Shown: positions 33,899 to 42,411 of the stretch, piece after piece
How the letters are laid out: the number at the start of each line of letters is the position of its first letter
Numbering within the stretch: position 1 is the stretch's first letter
Source of the DNA: Pseudobdellovibrionaceae bacterium
GTDB lineage: Bacteria; Bdellovibrionota; Bdellovibrionia; Bdellovibrionales; Bdellovibrionaceae
Reading direction: 5' to 3'
NCBI GenBank assembly: GCA_019637955.1
Contig: JAHBUS010000003.1
Coordinates: 372,001 to 436,000 of the forward strand
DNA: 64,000 nt
The notes under the pieces: model-generated
Seen by the model: the letters and a program-made list of their open reading frames with translations, nothing else
The model's database searches: none
What the model was told of the DNA's origin: nothing
Translations under genes and position numbers: made by a program

Positions 33899-34675
33899 AT
33901 GAAGCCATCAATCGCTCTTTTGACTCTCTTGTTCTTTCTGGCCTCCGTGGAGCCCGCCATCGGCCGAACCGTTCTGATCTCCGATATCGACGACACCGTT
34001 AAAGTCTCTTATGTTTTCGGGACCGGCCGCGGGATTCAGTATTTTAGAAACGCCAAGGCGCGCTTCACCGGGATGTCCGAACTTTACAACTTGCTCGAAG
34101 GAGATCAGTCGGGTCTTCGCGTGTACTACGTTTCTGCCGCGCCGGAATACCTCATGAAAAACACCCACGACCGCTTTCTGCGCAATGGCGGCTTTCCGCG
34201 AGGAGTCTACGTGGGCCGCACCGAGAGCTCGACCGAAACCCATAAGCTTCTGAGCATTCGAAAGATCTTGCGCGAGGAGCTTCCCGATCGCGTCGTGATG
34301 ATTGGTGACGATGGTCAGTCGGATGCCGTTATTTACCGAACGATTAGCCGCGAGAGCGAGTTCTCACGGATCGTCTTTGATCAGTTTATCCGCGTGGTCT
34401 CGTCGCGCTCGGGCCCCTCGGGGTCCCAGGCCGGATTCTTGACCTCTTACGACCTGGCGCTGGAAATGCGCGCGCGGGGCTTGATCCAGGAGCGGAGCCT
34501 GCGTTACATGCACCGGTTCATCTTGCCCGCGATCCTGCGCGAGGCTCCCGGCGGGGATATTGAGGACCAAACCGAGAACATCGCGTTTCCGAAATTTTTG
34601 AAATGCGGATCGTTCAGTTGGAAGTGGAACGTGCCGGTTCTCAATGAACGCGTCAAAGCCGTCTGCCGAAATTAA
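33899..34675 (+). CDS. Exported App1/DUF2183-like phosphatase
   Basis: About 258 residues from ATG 33899, beginning with a signal peptide (MKPSIALLTLLFFLASVEPA). The mature protein starts with the HAD-like signature VLISDIDDTVKVSY, continues with VYYVSAAPEYL, and has GDDGQSD further on (VVMIGDDGQSDAVIY). These are the motifs of App1/DUF2183 phosphatidate phosphatase-like proteins. The Sec signal implies action in the periplasm or outside the cell, on phospholipid or other phosphate esters. Substrate is not known. Confidence 0.8.
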   Translation: MKPSIALLTLLFFLASVEPAIGRTVLISDIDDTVKVSYVFGTGRGIQYFRNAKARFTGMSELYNLLEGDQSGLRVYYVSAAPEYLMKNTHDRFLRNGGFPRGVYVGRTESSTETHKLLSIRKILREELPDRVVMIGDDGQSDAVIYRTISRESEFSRIVFDQFIRVVSSRSGPSGSQAGFLTSYDLALEMRARGLIQERSLRYMHRFILPAILREAPGGDIEDQTENIAFPKFLKCGSFSWKWNVPVLNERVKAVCRN

Positions 34676-34719
34676 AAAATCGCTTCCCTGAACCCCCGCC
34701 AGGCGTAGACTGTCTGCTG

Positions 34720-35667
34720 ATGAAGAAGTCAGCCTTGGTCCCCCTCGTGATTTTCGCCCTGGCGCTTGTCTGCTTAACGCCCTTAGTGAGCGCGGGGTTT
34801 GCTCTTCTCTTGGGCGTGACTGTCGCCCTCACTCTTGGCAACCCTTTGATCGAACACACCCGGCGCTCAGCGCCGAGGCTGCTGACCCTGGCCATTGTCG
34901 GGATGGGGGCGGGCATGAACTTGAAGGTCGTCGCGGAGGTGGGTCTTCGGGGTGTGGCTTCGACGTTCATGGGGATTCTGGCGGCCTTGGGCTTGGGCTG
35001 GGCCTTGGCGCGCGCCTTCAAGATCGAAGCTCGCATTGCCGCTCTGATCTCGGTCGGCACGGCCATTTGCGGCGGCAGTGCGATCGCGGCCGTCGGTCCC
35101 GCCATCAAGGCGCGCTCGCACGAGATGTCGATCGCGCTCGGAACGGTCTTCATGCTCAATGCGGCCGCGCTTTGGATCTTTCCAGCGCTGGGCCATGTCT
35201 TCGGTCTGACTCAAGAACAGTTCGGTCTTTGGAGTGCGCTGGGCATTCATGACACCAGTTCGGTGGTGGGGGCGGCCCTGCAGTACGGTGCCGAGGCCGT
35301 TCAGGTCGGAACCACGGTCAAGCTGACCCGGGCGCTGTGGATCGTGCCGGTGACGCTCTTGATGAGTTTCGTTTTTCAGCGCCTGGAAGGCTCTCAGAGC
35401 GACGGGGGCGCGGAACCCGCGAAGAAGCCTTGGTTCATCCTGGGCTTCGTGCTGGCGGCCGCGCTGGTGACCTGGGTGCCAAGCCTTCAGCCCGCCGGTC
35501 AGCTCGTCAGCCTCGCGGCTAAACAAGTGCTCGTGCTCACACTTTTTTTGGTGGGGCTCGGGCTCACGCGCGAGAATATCAAACTGGTGGGCGTGCGCCC
35601 GTTTCTCTTTGGTCTCGTGCTTTGGATCTGCATGGCATCCGGCGCTTTGATCGCCATTATGGTTTAA
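34720..35667 (+). CDS. YeiH/UPF0324-family membrane protein
   Basis: A 315-residue membrane protein with about ten hydrophobic segments. The family motifs GTAICGGSAIAA and LGIHDTSSVVGAALQYG are both present. Members are annotated as putative sulfate exporters by analogy; the substrate is not established. The end overlaps the convergent ParBc_2-type gene by 11 bases. Confidence 0.9.
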   Translation: MKKSALVPLVIFALALVCLTPLVSAGFALLLGVTVALTLGNPLIEHTRRSAPRLLTLAIVGMGAGMNLKVVAEVGLRGVASTFMGILAALGLGWALARAFKIEARIAALISVGTAICGGSAIAAVGPAIKARSHEMSIALGTVFMLNAAALWIFPALGHVFGLTQEQFGLWSALGIHDTSSVVGAALQYGAEAVQVGTTVKLTRALWIVPVTLLMSFVFQRLEGSQSDGGAEPAKKPWFILGFVLAAALVTWVPSLQPAGQLVSLAAKQVLVLTLFLVGLGLTRENIKLVGVRPFLFGLVLWICMASGALIAIMV

Positions 35668-36346
35668 GAAAGAGGCTTTCACATTTCAAATTGCGCGCTC
35701 CCGGCAGGTGCGCGGCCTCGGGCCGTTGGCTCAGGTGAAACGCGCGACGCAAGAGCTCAGGATCCGGCCTTCTCGACGGCACATCGGGGATGTTCTCACG
35801 GTAGTAGGCGGCCCAGTGAAACTCGGCGAACGGCACTCCCAGCTTTTGAAAGGCGCCATTTTCCCGCGCGAAGTAGGCGAGGCTGCGGTAAGGGTCGTCT
35901 TTCAACGCGCGGATATCCCTCGGGATCATCTCCGGCGTGATGGGCTCGCCGCGCGCATCGAAAAGGTAGGTCCATTTTTTCTTTTCCAGACGCTCCCAAA
36001 AGGCCTCGGGTTTCAGCGACGACCAGTCCGCGACGATCATGACAAAGAGTTTATGATGGCCCGAGAGGATCAGCGCCCGGGTCATGTGATGGTGGTCAAT
36101 CATGTACATCTCGCCCTCGGGTCCCAGGACCACGGGCACGGGATGCTTACGCAGGTACTTGATGCGGTCCTGTTTATCGAGTTCGCCCAGATCGCGGGCC
36201 TTGAGGCGAACCGAGGCCAAGCCGACCACGGCCTGCGTGGGTCTGAGATCGTAAGCGCTGGCCTGAAACACCTCGGCCTCGACGCGCGCGAGGGCCGCTT
36301 CAAAACCCATGAAGACCGCGAAGGCGAAAAAAAGAAGTTTCGTCAT
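35657..36346 (-). CDS. ParBc_2-type (ParB/Srx-like) protein, exported
   Basis: About 229 residues starting MTKLLFFAFAVFMGFEAALA, a signal peptide. It shares blocks with the cytosolic paralogue at 23415-24110: RPTQAVVGLA, PVPVVLGPEGEMYMIDHHHM, and IPRDIRALKDDPYRSLAYFA. A periplasmic ParBc_2-type protein is unusual given the name, so the family fold may not act on DNA here. ATG at 36346 overlaps the stop of the upstream gene by ATGA. Confidence 0.8.
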   Translation of the reverse strand: MTKLLFFAFAVFMGFEAALARVEAEVFQASAYDLRPTQAVVGLASVRLKARDLGELDKQDRIKYLRKHPVPVVLGPEGEMYMIDHHHMTRALILSGHHKLFVMIVADWSSLKPEAFWERLEKKKWTYLFDARGEPITPEMIPRDIRALKDDPYRSLAYFARENGAFQKLGVPFAEFHWAAYYRENIPDVPSRRPDPELLRRAFHLSQRPEAAHLPGARNLKCESLFLKP

Positions 36347-37398
36347 AGACCGGAGTCTCGATATGGCATGAGGCCGGTCCACTGGCCGATCAGCTTGCGG
36401 TAATTCTTGGCGATGGCGGGATCTTGAAAACGGGGATCGTTCTGAGCAATTTTGTCCAAGGTCGTCTCGTACACCTCGAGGCGCTGAACCGGATCCTGCA
36501 GCATCTCGGTGAAAAGCAGACGCACGGTGCGGGTGAGATCAATGTCATTGAACTCAACCTCCGGAAAGTAGCGCGTGAGTTTGATCGCCAAGGTCGCCAG
36601 ACGCGCCGATCCCCGGTCGATCCCGCCTTTGGACGGATCGCGAGACATGATGGATTCAATTGCCGACGTGACGCCGGCTTCGACGTTGTTGAGAAGACCG
36701 AGCATTCGGTTGGACTCTTGCTGTTGAAAGGGCGTCATCTTTTCTTGAAGCACTTGGTAGCGCTGATTCAAATGCGAGAGGTCATCTTGAGCGCGCAAAA
36801 AGCTTTTGCCATGGTTCAATCGGAACGAGCCCCGGTTGACCCAACCGCCAATCGAGTCCCAGAGCGGTGCGCCCAACTTGTACAGGGCGATGGAACTGGC
36901 GATCGTGACGAACTCGGCGATCCAACGGCTGGACTCGGGGAGTGACCCCTTGGTGTACTGGCTGGCCATCGCGATCGTGACCGAGACGCCCGTGAGCATC
37001 GCGTAGCCGCGCACGCGCCGCCACACCAACTGAAGGTCTTCTTGTCTCTTAAAAGTGTCCGTGATCGCGTCTTCCACGACGCGGGCAACCGCCACATCGG
37101 TGCAAGCGGCGGGTGAGTGGCAAAGCTCTTCGATGGCTTTACGCATGCGCATCTGCGCCACGCGCACGACCATTTGCTGGCTCCATTTGGCGTAAGACTG
37201 GCGCTGACTTGTGGCCAGTCCCTTGGCGGCCGCGCGGGCCTCTTGAGTCGTGAGCAGCTGGCTGAGGGTGAGATCCGCGAAAACGTTCGCGCAGAGCGGG
37301 GCACTGGCGTGGGCGGTGCTTTGGGCCAGAACCAAAGACACGAGTGCCAGCGAAGCGAAACGTCGCATCGGAGCCTTGATTAAGCTCAGCTTTTTCAT
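36343..37398 (-). CDS. Exported protein with internal hydrophobic segments, function unknown
   Basis: About 351 residues from ATG 37398, preceded by GGGAGAAG. After the signal peptide (LIKAPMRRFASLALVSLVLA) come helical regions with two hydrophobic stretches near residues 135-150 (YAMLTGVSVTIAMAS) and 165-180, and a C-terminal part with helices such as RLATLAIKLTRYFPEVE. It may be a periplasmic or membrane protein. No family is recognised. It overlaps the exported ParBc_2-type gene by ATGA and is probably co-transcribed with it. Confidence 0.6.
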   Translation of the reverse strand: MKKLSLIKAPMRRFASLALVSLVLAQSTAHASAPLCANVFADLTLSQLLTTQEARAAAKGLATSQRQSYAKWSQQMVVRVAQMRMRKAIEELCHSPAACTDVAVARVVEDAITDTFKRQEDLQLVWRRVRGYAMLTGVSVTIAMASQYTKGSLPESSRWIAEFVTIASSIALYKLGAPLWDSIGGWVNRGSFRLNHGKSFLRAQDDLSHLNQRYQVLQEKMTPFQQQESNRMLGLLNNVEAGVTSAIESIMSRDPSKGGIDRGSARLATLAIKLTRYFPEVEFNDIDLTRTVRLLFTEMLQDPVQRLEVYETTLDKIAQNDPRFQDPAIAKNYRKLIGQWTGLMPYRDSGL

Positions 37399-37682
37399 CA
37401 CTCTTCTCCCGACTGCCGATGGTTCAAGGGTTTCGTTGCAATCAACGGGCCCCTCATCAAAAAATAACGACATCCTGACGAAGAGCTTAAAATCAATGCA
37501 ATGGAGTTGAATGGAGCTGGCCCTGGCAGGCGTCGAAAAGTTTGCCAGCGGCGTTTCTCTCGGGAGCCACTTTTTCGCCGGGAGCGACAAAAACGGGAAC
37601 CCCCGGCGGTGTCAGAGGAACTTGACGATACTAACGCGCCGTGGAGTCGCTAGGATCGAACCTCGAACTGGGAGGTTCATCT

Positions 37683-38363
37683 ATGTGGAAATTGTTCGTC
37701 TTGTCCCTGCTGACACCCTTGGCTGTTTCGGCGGCCACGATCAAAGACATGAATTCGCAGAAAGCGCCGTTCAAGTTGCCGCCGCTCGCTTATCCGACCT
37801 CGGCCTTCGAGCCGGTGATCGATAAGGCCACGATGGATCTTCATCACGGAAAACACCATCAGGCCTACGTGGATAAACTCAATGAAGCTCTCGGCAGCGC
37901 CAAGCCCACGCTTCTTGAAGTTTTGCGGGCGACGAAGAATTACCCCGATGCGGTTCGTAACAATGCCGGTGGCCACTGGAACCATTCATTCTTCTGGACG
38001 CTTCTGGTTCCTGAAACCAAAACCACCAAGCTCAGCAAAAAACTGGAGAGCGACATCGTCAAAACCTTTGGTTCGTTGGATGAATTCAAAGGTCAATTTG
38101 AACAAAAAGCGACGGGGCTTTTCGGTTCGGGATGGGTGTGGCTCATTCGGGCCGAGGACGGGTCATTGAAAATCACCACCACCGCCAATCAGGACAACCC
38201 GCTGATGGATATCGCCACCGAGAAAGGCCGTCCGATTTTGGGTTTGGATGTGTGGGAGCACGCCTACTACCTGAATTACCAGAACCGCCGCGCTGATTAC
38301 GTCAAGGGGTTCTGGAAAATCGTCAACTGGGAGCAGGTCTCCAAATACGACAGCGAAAAATAA
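37683..38363 (+). CDS. sod: Exported Fe/Mn superoxide dismutase
   Basis: A 226-residue protein with a signal peptide (MWKLFVLSLLTPLAVSAAT) before a typical Fe/Mn SOD. Metal ligands by comparison with E. coli SodA are H54 (MDLHHGKHH), H101 (GGHWNHSFFW), D189 and H193 (GLDVWEHAYY), all present. Fe versus Mn cannot be told from these motifs alone. The signal places it in the periplasm; Fe/Mn SODs are usually cytosolic while periplasmic SODs are usually Cu/Zn, so this is unusual but known in some lineages. It dismutates superoxide to hydrogen peroxide and oxygen. Confidence 0.93.
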   Translation: MWKLFVLSLLTPLAVSAATIKDMNSQKAPFKLPPLAYPTSAFEPVIDKATMDLHHGKHHQAYVDKLNEALGSAKPTLLEVLRATKNYPDAVRNNAGGHWNHSFFWTLLVPETKTTKLSKKLESDIVKTFGSLDEFKGQFEQKATGLFGSGWVWLIRAEDGSLKITTTANQDNPLMDIATEKGRPILGLDVWEHAYYLNYQNRRADYVKGFWKIVNWEQVSKYDSEK

Positions 38364-38373
38364 TCTCGAGAGG

Positions 38374-39483
38374 TCAGAGCGGGATTGAAACCATCAGTCC
38401 CGCGATCGCCGCCTCTTCTTTTTGTTCCGAAACGTTCGTGTGCTGATGTCCGTTCTTGTACACGACGCTCACGCGGTAGTTGAGCCGGTCATGACCGCGC
38501 TTCGACGTCCAATACAAAGCCCCCACGGGCTCGAGGGTGGATTTGTACTTGATGTCGTCCTTGGTCAGGGCCGCGATGTACTCGGCAATGACCGACCCAC
38601 CCACCACGTACCCGTTTCCTTGCACAAAATCCCAGGACAAGTTGGCTTCCGCGCCCGGGATCATCACGCCCTTAAGTTCCCACGTGCCGGGCCCCGTGGG
38701 AATCACGAACGTGCGGTCGGCCGTATTGAGAAAGGCATCGATGTGCAGAGAGGGGCTGATTTCGTAGGCCGCCCCCAGCGCAAAGATTGTTTGCGATTCT
38801 CGCGAGTGGTTGATCGTCGCGCCCGCCACGCCATCGATCGGGTTGAATTCGGTGGAGGTGTAGCCGACCTGCGCGAGCAGATGCCATTTGTCATTCAAGA
38901 TCTTTCCGTACTGCAAGTCGAGGCCCACGCTTGATTTGGATGTGAGCTTCGCCTCTTCGCGGGTGGCCTCGTCGGTGGCTTTCAGCGTGAGAAACTGGAA
39001 GCGGGGTTGGATGCCGATAAAATCATGATGGCCGCCGGCGTGCGCCTCGTGATTTTCCTGAGCCGGAGGAGGCGGCGTTGCCGGAGGTTCAATTGGAGCG
39101 GGAGGGGCCGCCACCAGAATGGCCGGCTTCGCGGGCTCGTGTTCCGTTTCGGCCGGGGGCGCGGTGATCGGCGCAGCGACGGGAGAAACCGGAACTGCGG
39201 GCTTTAAAGCGATCTGTGGCTCCGTCTTTTTGGCACCGGGAAAGTCCGGCAGCGTGAGGACGTCGCCGGGTTCCAGCGCGTTCGGGTTTTTGATCTGGGG
39301 GTTTTGCGCGCGGATGCGCTGGGCCCACTGGTAGCGGCGCGGATCTTTTTTATTTTCGAATCCCATCTCGCGGTCCACGATGCTGAGGAGCGTGTCGCCC
39401 TTACGAACCGTGTAAGAGGTCTCGGCAAATGCCATGGCGGGGAGGATCATCATCAGAGCTGTCAAAAAACGTGTGCTGGTCAT
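38374..39483 (-). CDS. LysM domain protein with C-terminal outer-membrane barrel
   Basis: About 369 residues from ATG 39483: signal (MTSTRFLTALMMILPAMAFA), then a LysM domain (SYTVRKGDTLLSIVDREMGF ... LEPGDVLTLPDF), a Pro/Ala-rich linker (PVSPVAAPITAPPAETEHE), and about 200 residues with many aromatic-flanked strands (WHLLAQVGYTSTEFNPIDGV, YEISPSLHIDAFLNTADRTF) ending MVSIPL, like a beta-barrel. LysM would bind peptidoglycan, and the barrel would anchor it in the outer membrane, giving a link between the two. No named family is recognised. Confidence 0.7.
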   Translation of the reverse strand: MTSTRFLTALMMILPAMAFAETSYTVRKGDTLLSIVDREMGFENKKDPRRYQWAQRIRAQNPQIKNPNALEPGDVLTLPDFPGAKKTEPQIALKPAVPVSPVAAPITAPPAETEHEPAKPAILVAAPPAPIEPPATPPPPAQENHEAHAGGHHDFIGIQPRFQFLTLKATDEATREEAKLTSKSSVGLDLQYGKILNDKWHLLAQVGYTSTEFNPIDGVAGATINHSRESQTIFALGAAYEISPSLHIDAFLNTADRTFVIPTGPGTWELKGVMIPGAEANLSWDFVQGNGYVVGGSVIAEYIAALTKDDIKYKSTLEPVGALYWTSKRGHDRLNYRVSVVYKNGHQHTNVSEQKEEAAIAGLMVSIPL

Positions 39484-39537
39484 GTCGGCCTTCTCTTGGG
39501 GTTGAAGACCTATTTTCAAGACGAGCGCACCAGAGAG

Positions 39538-40356
39538 TCAAGGCCGTGAAACGTTTTGCTGACCAGTGCGTTGATAGATGCGGACAGAGTCGATCAAAAA
39601 CTGCTTGGCTTCGAGGTCTGGGGCCGCGTCGCCGCCAAATCCGCCGATGGCCATATTGAGAATCAAATAATAGGCCTGATCGTAAGGCCAGTCATGGTAG
39701 TTGGTCTTGGGATTCGGAAATTCATGCACCGGCGTGCCGTCGATCGCATACGTCGCGCCGTTTTCGTCCCACTCGAGCGAATAGACGTGAAACTGTTTGG
39801 TGGCCGAGGGCAGGCTCACGGTTTTGATTTTTCCGGTGTTGATCATCCAGTTGAAATTTTTCGTGTAGAAGCAGCTCATGACCGTGTCGGGATCGCGCCC
39901 GACGTGCTCCAAAATATCGAGTTCGCCGTTGTCGGGCCATTCGACATCGCTGTGTTTGGCTTTCAAAGGCATCATCCAGATCGCGGGCCATGTTCCCACG
40001 CCGCCCGGCATCTGCGCGCGCACTTCCACGCGGCCGTACTGCCAACCCAGACGGGTGCGCACGCGTCCCGAGGTGAAAGGGTCGCCTTGATAGGCTTCGC
40101 GATGGGATTCAAGGACCAAATGGCCGTTCTCGATGCGTACGTTCTGCGGCCGGTCCGTGTAATGCTGAAGCTCTTTATTTCCCCAACCGCCGCCGCCGGT
40201 CTGAAATTGCCAAAACTCGGGGTCGGGTCGGCCGTCGACGTTAAACTCATCCGACCACACAAGCGTCCACTCGGGACCGATCGGGTCGCGCGAGCCCGAG
40301 AAGACGGGCCAGGCCAGAACGGCAAAAAGAAAGAAGGGCATCCATGCACGCATCAT
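39538..40356 (-). CDS. Exported GH16 beta-glucanase (laminarinase-like)
   Basis: A 272-residue protein with a signal peptide (MMRAWMPFFLFAVLAWPVF). The GH16 catalytic site ELDILEHVG is intact with nucleophile E145, D147 and acid/base E150, and the family features WSDEFN, GGGGWGNKELQHYT and YHDWPYDQAYYLILN are present. It probably cuts beta-1,3 or mixed-linkage glucans in prey, algal or fungal walls or in biofilm; specificity is inferred. Confidence 0.93.
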   Translation of the reverse strand: MMRAWMPFFLFAVLAWPVFSGSRDPIGPEWTLVWSDEFNVDGRPDPEFWQFQTGGGGWGNKELQHYTDRPQNVRIENGHLVLESHREAYQGDPFTSGRVRTRLGWQYGRVEVRAQMPGGVGTWPAIWMMPLKAKHSDVEWPDNGELDILEHVGRDPDTVMSCFYTKNFNWMINTGKIKTVSLPSATKQFHVYSLEWDENGATYAIDGTPVHEFPNPKTNYHDWPYDQAYYLILNMAIGGFGGDAAPDLEAKQFLIDSVRIYQRTGQQNVSRP

Positions 40357-40510
40357 CCATCGTTATAAAGGTTTGTCCAAGGGATCACAACTGTGAGGAT
40401 CCTGACAGTCGTGAAGAACGTACAAATGAGCGCCGTTCTTGGCGGTCTTTAGGCTCGGGTTTGGGGAGGATGTGCTAGAACGGGCCCACATTTTTTGAAG
40501 GAGTCTAAAA

Positions 40511-40855
40511 GTGAAAACACTTTCGATATTATTGGTGGTCAGTTTTTCGGCCTCGGTCTTTGCCTCGTCGAGCCCTTTTCGCGGCGACTCGCAAATTCCT
40601 GCCGCTCTGAAAGAAGAGATCCTCATGGCGATCGAATCGGAGTGTCCTGCCATTTCAAGCGCGAACGAGATTTCGACTTCGGTTGTCGAGAAGCGGATCG
40701 ATCAAGGTCAGGTCGACCTGTACTTCACGACCACCTTCAAGGCCGTGCGCCGCTCGCTCCCCGATGTTGAGACCGTCACGGTCCAGAGCGTTCGTTATGA
40801 TCTCTCAAACCCGGCCGTGAAATCCACGGAAGTCCTCTCGGTCGACTGTCTTTAA
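40511..40855 (+). CDS. Small exported hypothetical protein
   Basis: A 114-residue protein beginning MKTLSILLVVSFSASVFA (GTG start at 40511, with AAGGAG upstream), a Sec signal. The mature part has two cysteines (ESECPAISS and SVDCL at the end) that may form a disulfide. No family is recognised. An intrinsic terminator follows about 30 bases after the stop. Confidence 0.75.
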   Translation: MKTLSILLVVSFSASVFASSSPFRGDSQIPAALKEEILMAIESECPAISSANEISTSVVEKRIDQGQVDLYFTTTFKAVRRSLPDVETVTVQSVRYDLSNPAVKSTEVLSVDCL

Positions 40856-40863
40856 GCTGAAAT

Positions 40864-41643
40864 TTAAAAGAACGGCGTTTTGAAAGCCCGGCCGAGTGCC
40901 GGGTTTTTTTTGGGAGCGCTAACGCGCGAAAGACTTGTGTCCTGCAACAGCGCTTTGAGCTCGCTCGCGTTCTCGAGGGCGTAGCCAAAGGTGGTGTTGT
41001 CGAAAATGATCCATGCGGGCTTTTCCATGAGCCGAAGATCATTCGCCAGCTGTTGAATCTGCACCTCGGAATAGCGGCTTTTATAAATTTCGGGCGACCC
41101 GTGCCAGCGCACGTACCGCCATGACGAACGAGGGTTCGCGCCGCCCGGGCAGGACTCGGGATCGGCTTCGACTTTCGTGATGTCGTAGGATTCGATCAGC
41201 TTCAGGGCGGGAGAAGAGACCCAGCTCGGGTGCCGCGGCTCGAGCGCCAAGGCGCCCCGATAATGCTCCCGAACCTCTCCAAAAAATTTTGCGGCGGTGC
41301 CGGCCTCGAACGTCAGGCTCGGCGGCAGCTGCACCAAGAGCACGCCCCACTTTTTTCCGAGCGCCGAAATGGCGCCGAGGACGCCCTCGATCCGTTCGGT
41401 CTCGCGCAGGCGCGTGTCGATGGTGAAGTGGCGCGAGAGCTTCACCGAGAAGAGAAAATCGTCGGGCGTCGAGGCCGCCCACTTCGCATACGTGGTGGCT
41501 TGATGATCGCGGTAAAACGACGAGTTGATCTCAACACCGTTAAAAACTTGCGCATAACGCTGCAAGTGCGTTCCTTCCGAAGGAAACATCGGCTTCTGAT
41601 TTGCGGGTAAGGACCAGCCGGCCGTCCCAACAACGCTTTTCAT
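40864..41643 (-). CDS. DUF72 (YecE-like) family protein
   Basis: A 259-residue cytosolic protein with the DUF72 features GTAGWSLP, VFNGVEINSSFYR, and the ALALEPRHPSWVS block, and the barrel-like FSVKLSRHFTIDTRL. The family has a TIM-barrel-like fold and unknown function. It follows the SOUL-domain gene by two bases and is probably co-transcribed with it. The last 20 or so codons contain a terminator for the opposite strand. Confidence 0.9.
   Translation of the reverse strand: MKSVVGTAGWSLPANQKPMFPSEGTHLQRYAQVFNGVEINSSFYRDHQATTYAKWAASTPDDFLFSVKLSRHFTIDTRLRETERIEGVLGAISALGKKWGVLLVQLPPSLTFEAGTAAKFFGEVREHYRGALALEPRHPSWVSSPALKLIESYDITKVEADPESCPGGANPRSSWRYVRWHGSPEIYKSRYSEVQIQQLANDLRLMEKPAWIIFDNTTFGYALENASELKALLQDTSLSRVSAPKKNPALGRAFKTPFF
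40887..40911 (+). terminator. Intrinsic terminator inside the 3' end of the DUF72 gene
   Basis: CCCGGC and GCCGGG form a perfect 6-bp GC stem with loop CGAGT, followed by eight T. It serves the plus-strand gene ending at 40855, and its stem lies within the last codons of the convergent DUF72 gene. Confidence 0.85.
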
Positions 41644-41645
41644 GC

Positions 41646-42305
41646 TTAGGACTTGAGAACTTTCACGCGGGCCTGCACCTCATTGCGCTTCAAGAACGGC
41701 AAGGTGAAGGGAGCATCGTATTGGGCCGAATAAATGTCGCTCACCGGGTGCACATCGTCATGCGCCTCCATCCAACGAGTGAGGTCCTTGGCGTGCGTCT
41801 CGATGGTCTCCAGCGAATTGTTTCCCGAATAGCGAAGGCTGGCGACTTGATGCGGCTCCATCAGCTCCAGTTTGATGTCTGGATCGTTGGGCCGGGGAGC
41901 CGTCGCGAGGGTGTATTTTTTTGGCAAAACGAACGTCATTTTCCATTCTTGCTGGCCCATGCGCTCTTGCAGGACAGGCGCGGTCATCGACACCGAGCTT
42001 TCGTCACCGAGGCTTCCTTCTTGCAAAACGGGAGCGGTCATCGGAACTTCGGCCTGCAAATGGTTCTGACCAAAAATGTACGACGCGAGTTTTTTGAAAG
42101 CGGTCTCTCGGAAATCGTCGAAATCGAGACCTTGAAGCGAGAGGCTGGCGCGAACCTGCGGGTGGTACGAGCGGACTTCGAAGGGTCCGTCTTTCTTGAT
42201 CACCTCATATTCGGGCTCTTCATTGACGCGAATGCCGACGACTTCGGGAATCGACTTGATTTTTTCCATCAGCGGAATTTGCGGTTTTTGACTGTCAGAG
42301 GCCAT
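41646..42305 (-). CDS. SOUL haem-binding family protein
   Basis: About 219 residues from ATG 42305 (GGAG lies five bases upstream). The SOUL/HBP-type core is seen: YEVIKKDGPFEVRSYHPQVR, LASYIFGQNHLQAEVPMTAP, and VSMTAPVLQE, the repeated MTAPV motif being characteristic. Members bind haem or related tetrapyrroles. No signal peptide is seen. Confidence 0.9.
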   Translation of the reverse strand: MASDSQKPQIPLMEKIKSIPEVVGIRVNEEPEYEVIKKDGPFEVRSYHPQVRASLSLQGLDFDDFRETAFKKLASYIFGQNHLQAEVPMTAPVLQEGSLGDESSVSMTAPVLQERMGQQEWKMTFVLPKKYTLATAPRPNDPDIKLELMEPHQVASLRYSGNNSLETIETHAKDLTRWMEAHDDVHPVSDIYSAQYDAPFTLPFLKRNEVQARVKVLKS

Positions 42306-42411
42306 AACATCTCCCTTCGTTCTTCTCGCAGAGAAAAGCAAAAGAAGTGCCTCGATTAAAATCGAACACAGGTCCGATGCGGCAAGATTCGGGGCGCAAT
42401 TCCCCAAACCG

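Noticed and set aside
37658-37680. tRNA-like GGTTCGATCC on the minus strand
   Set aside because: No acceptor stem or anticodon arm can be drawn around it.
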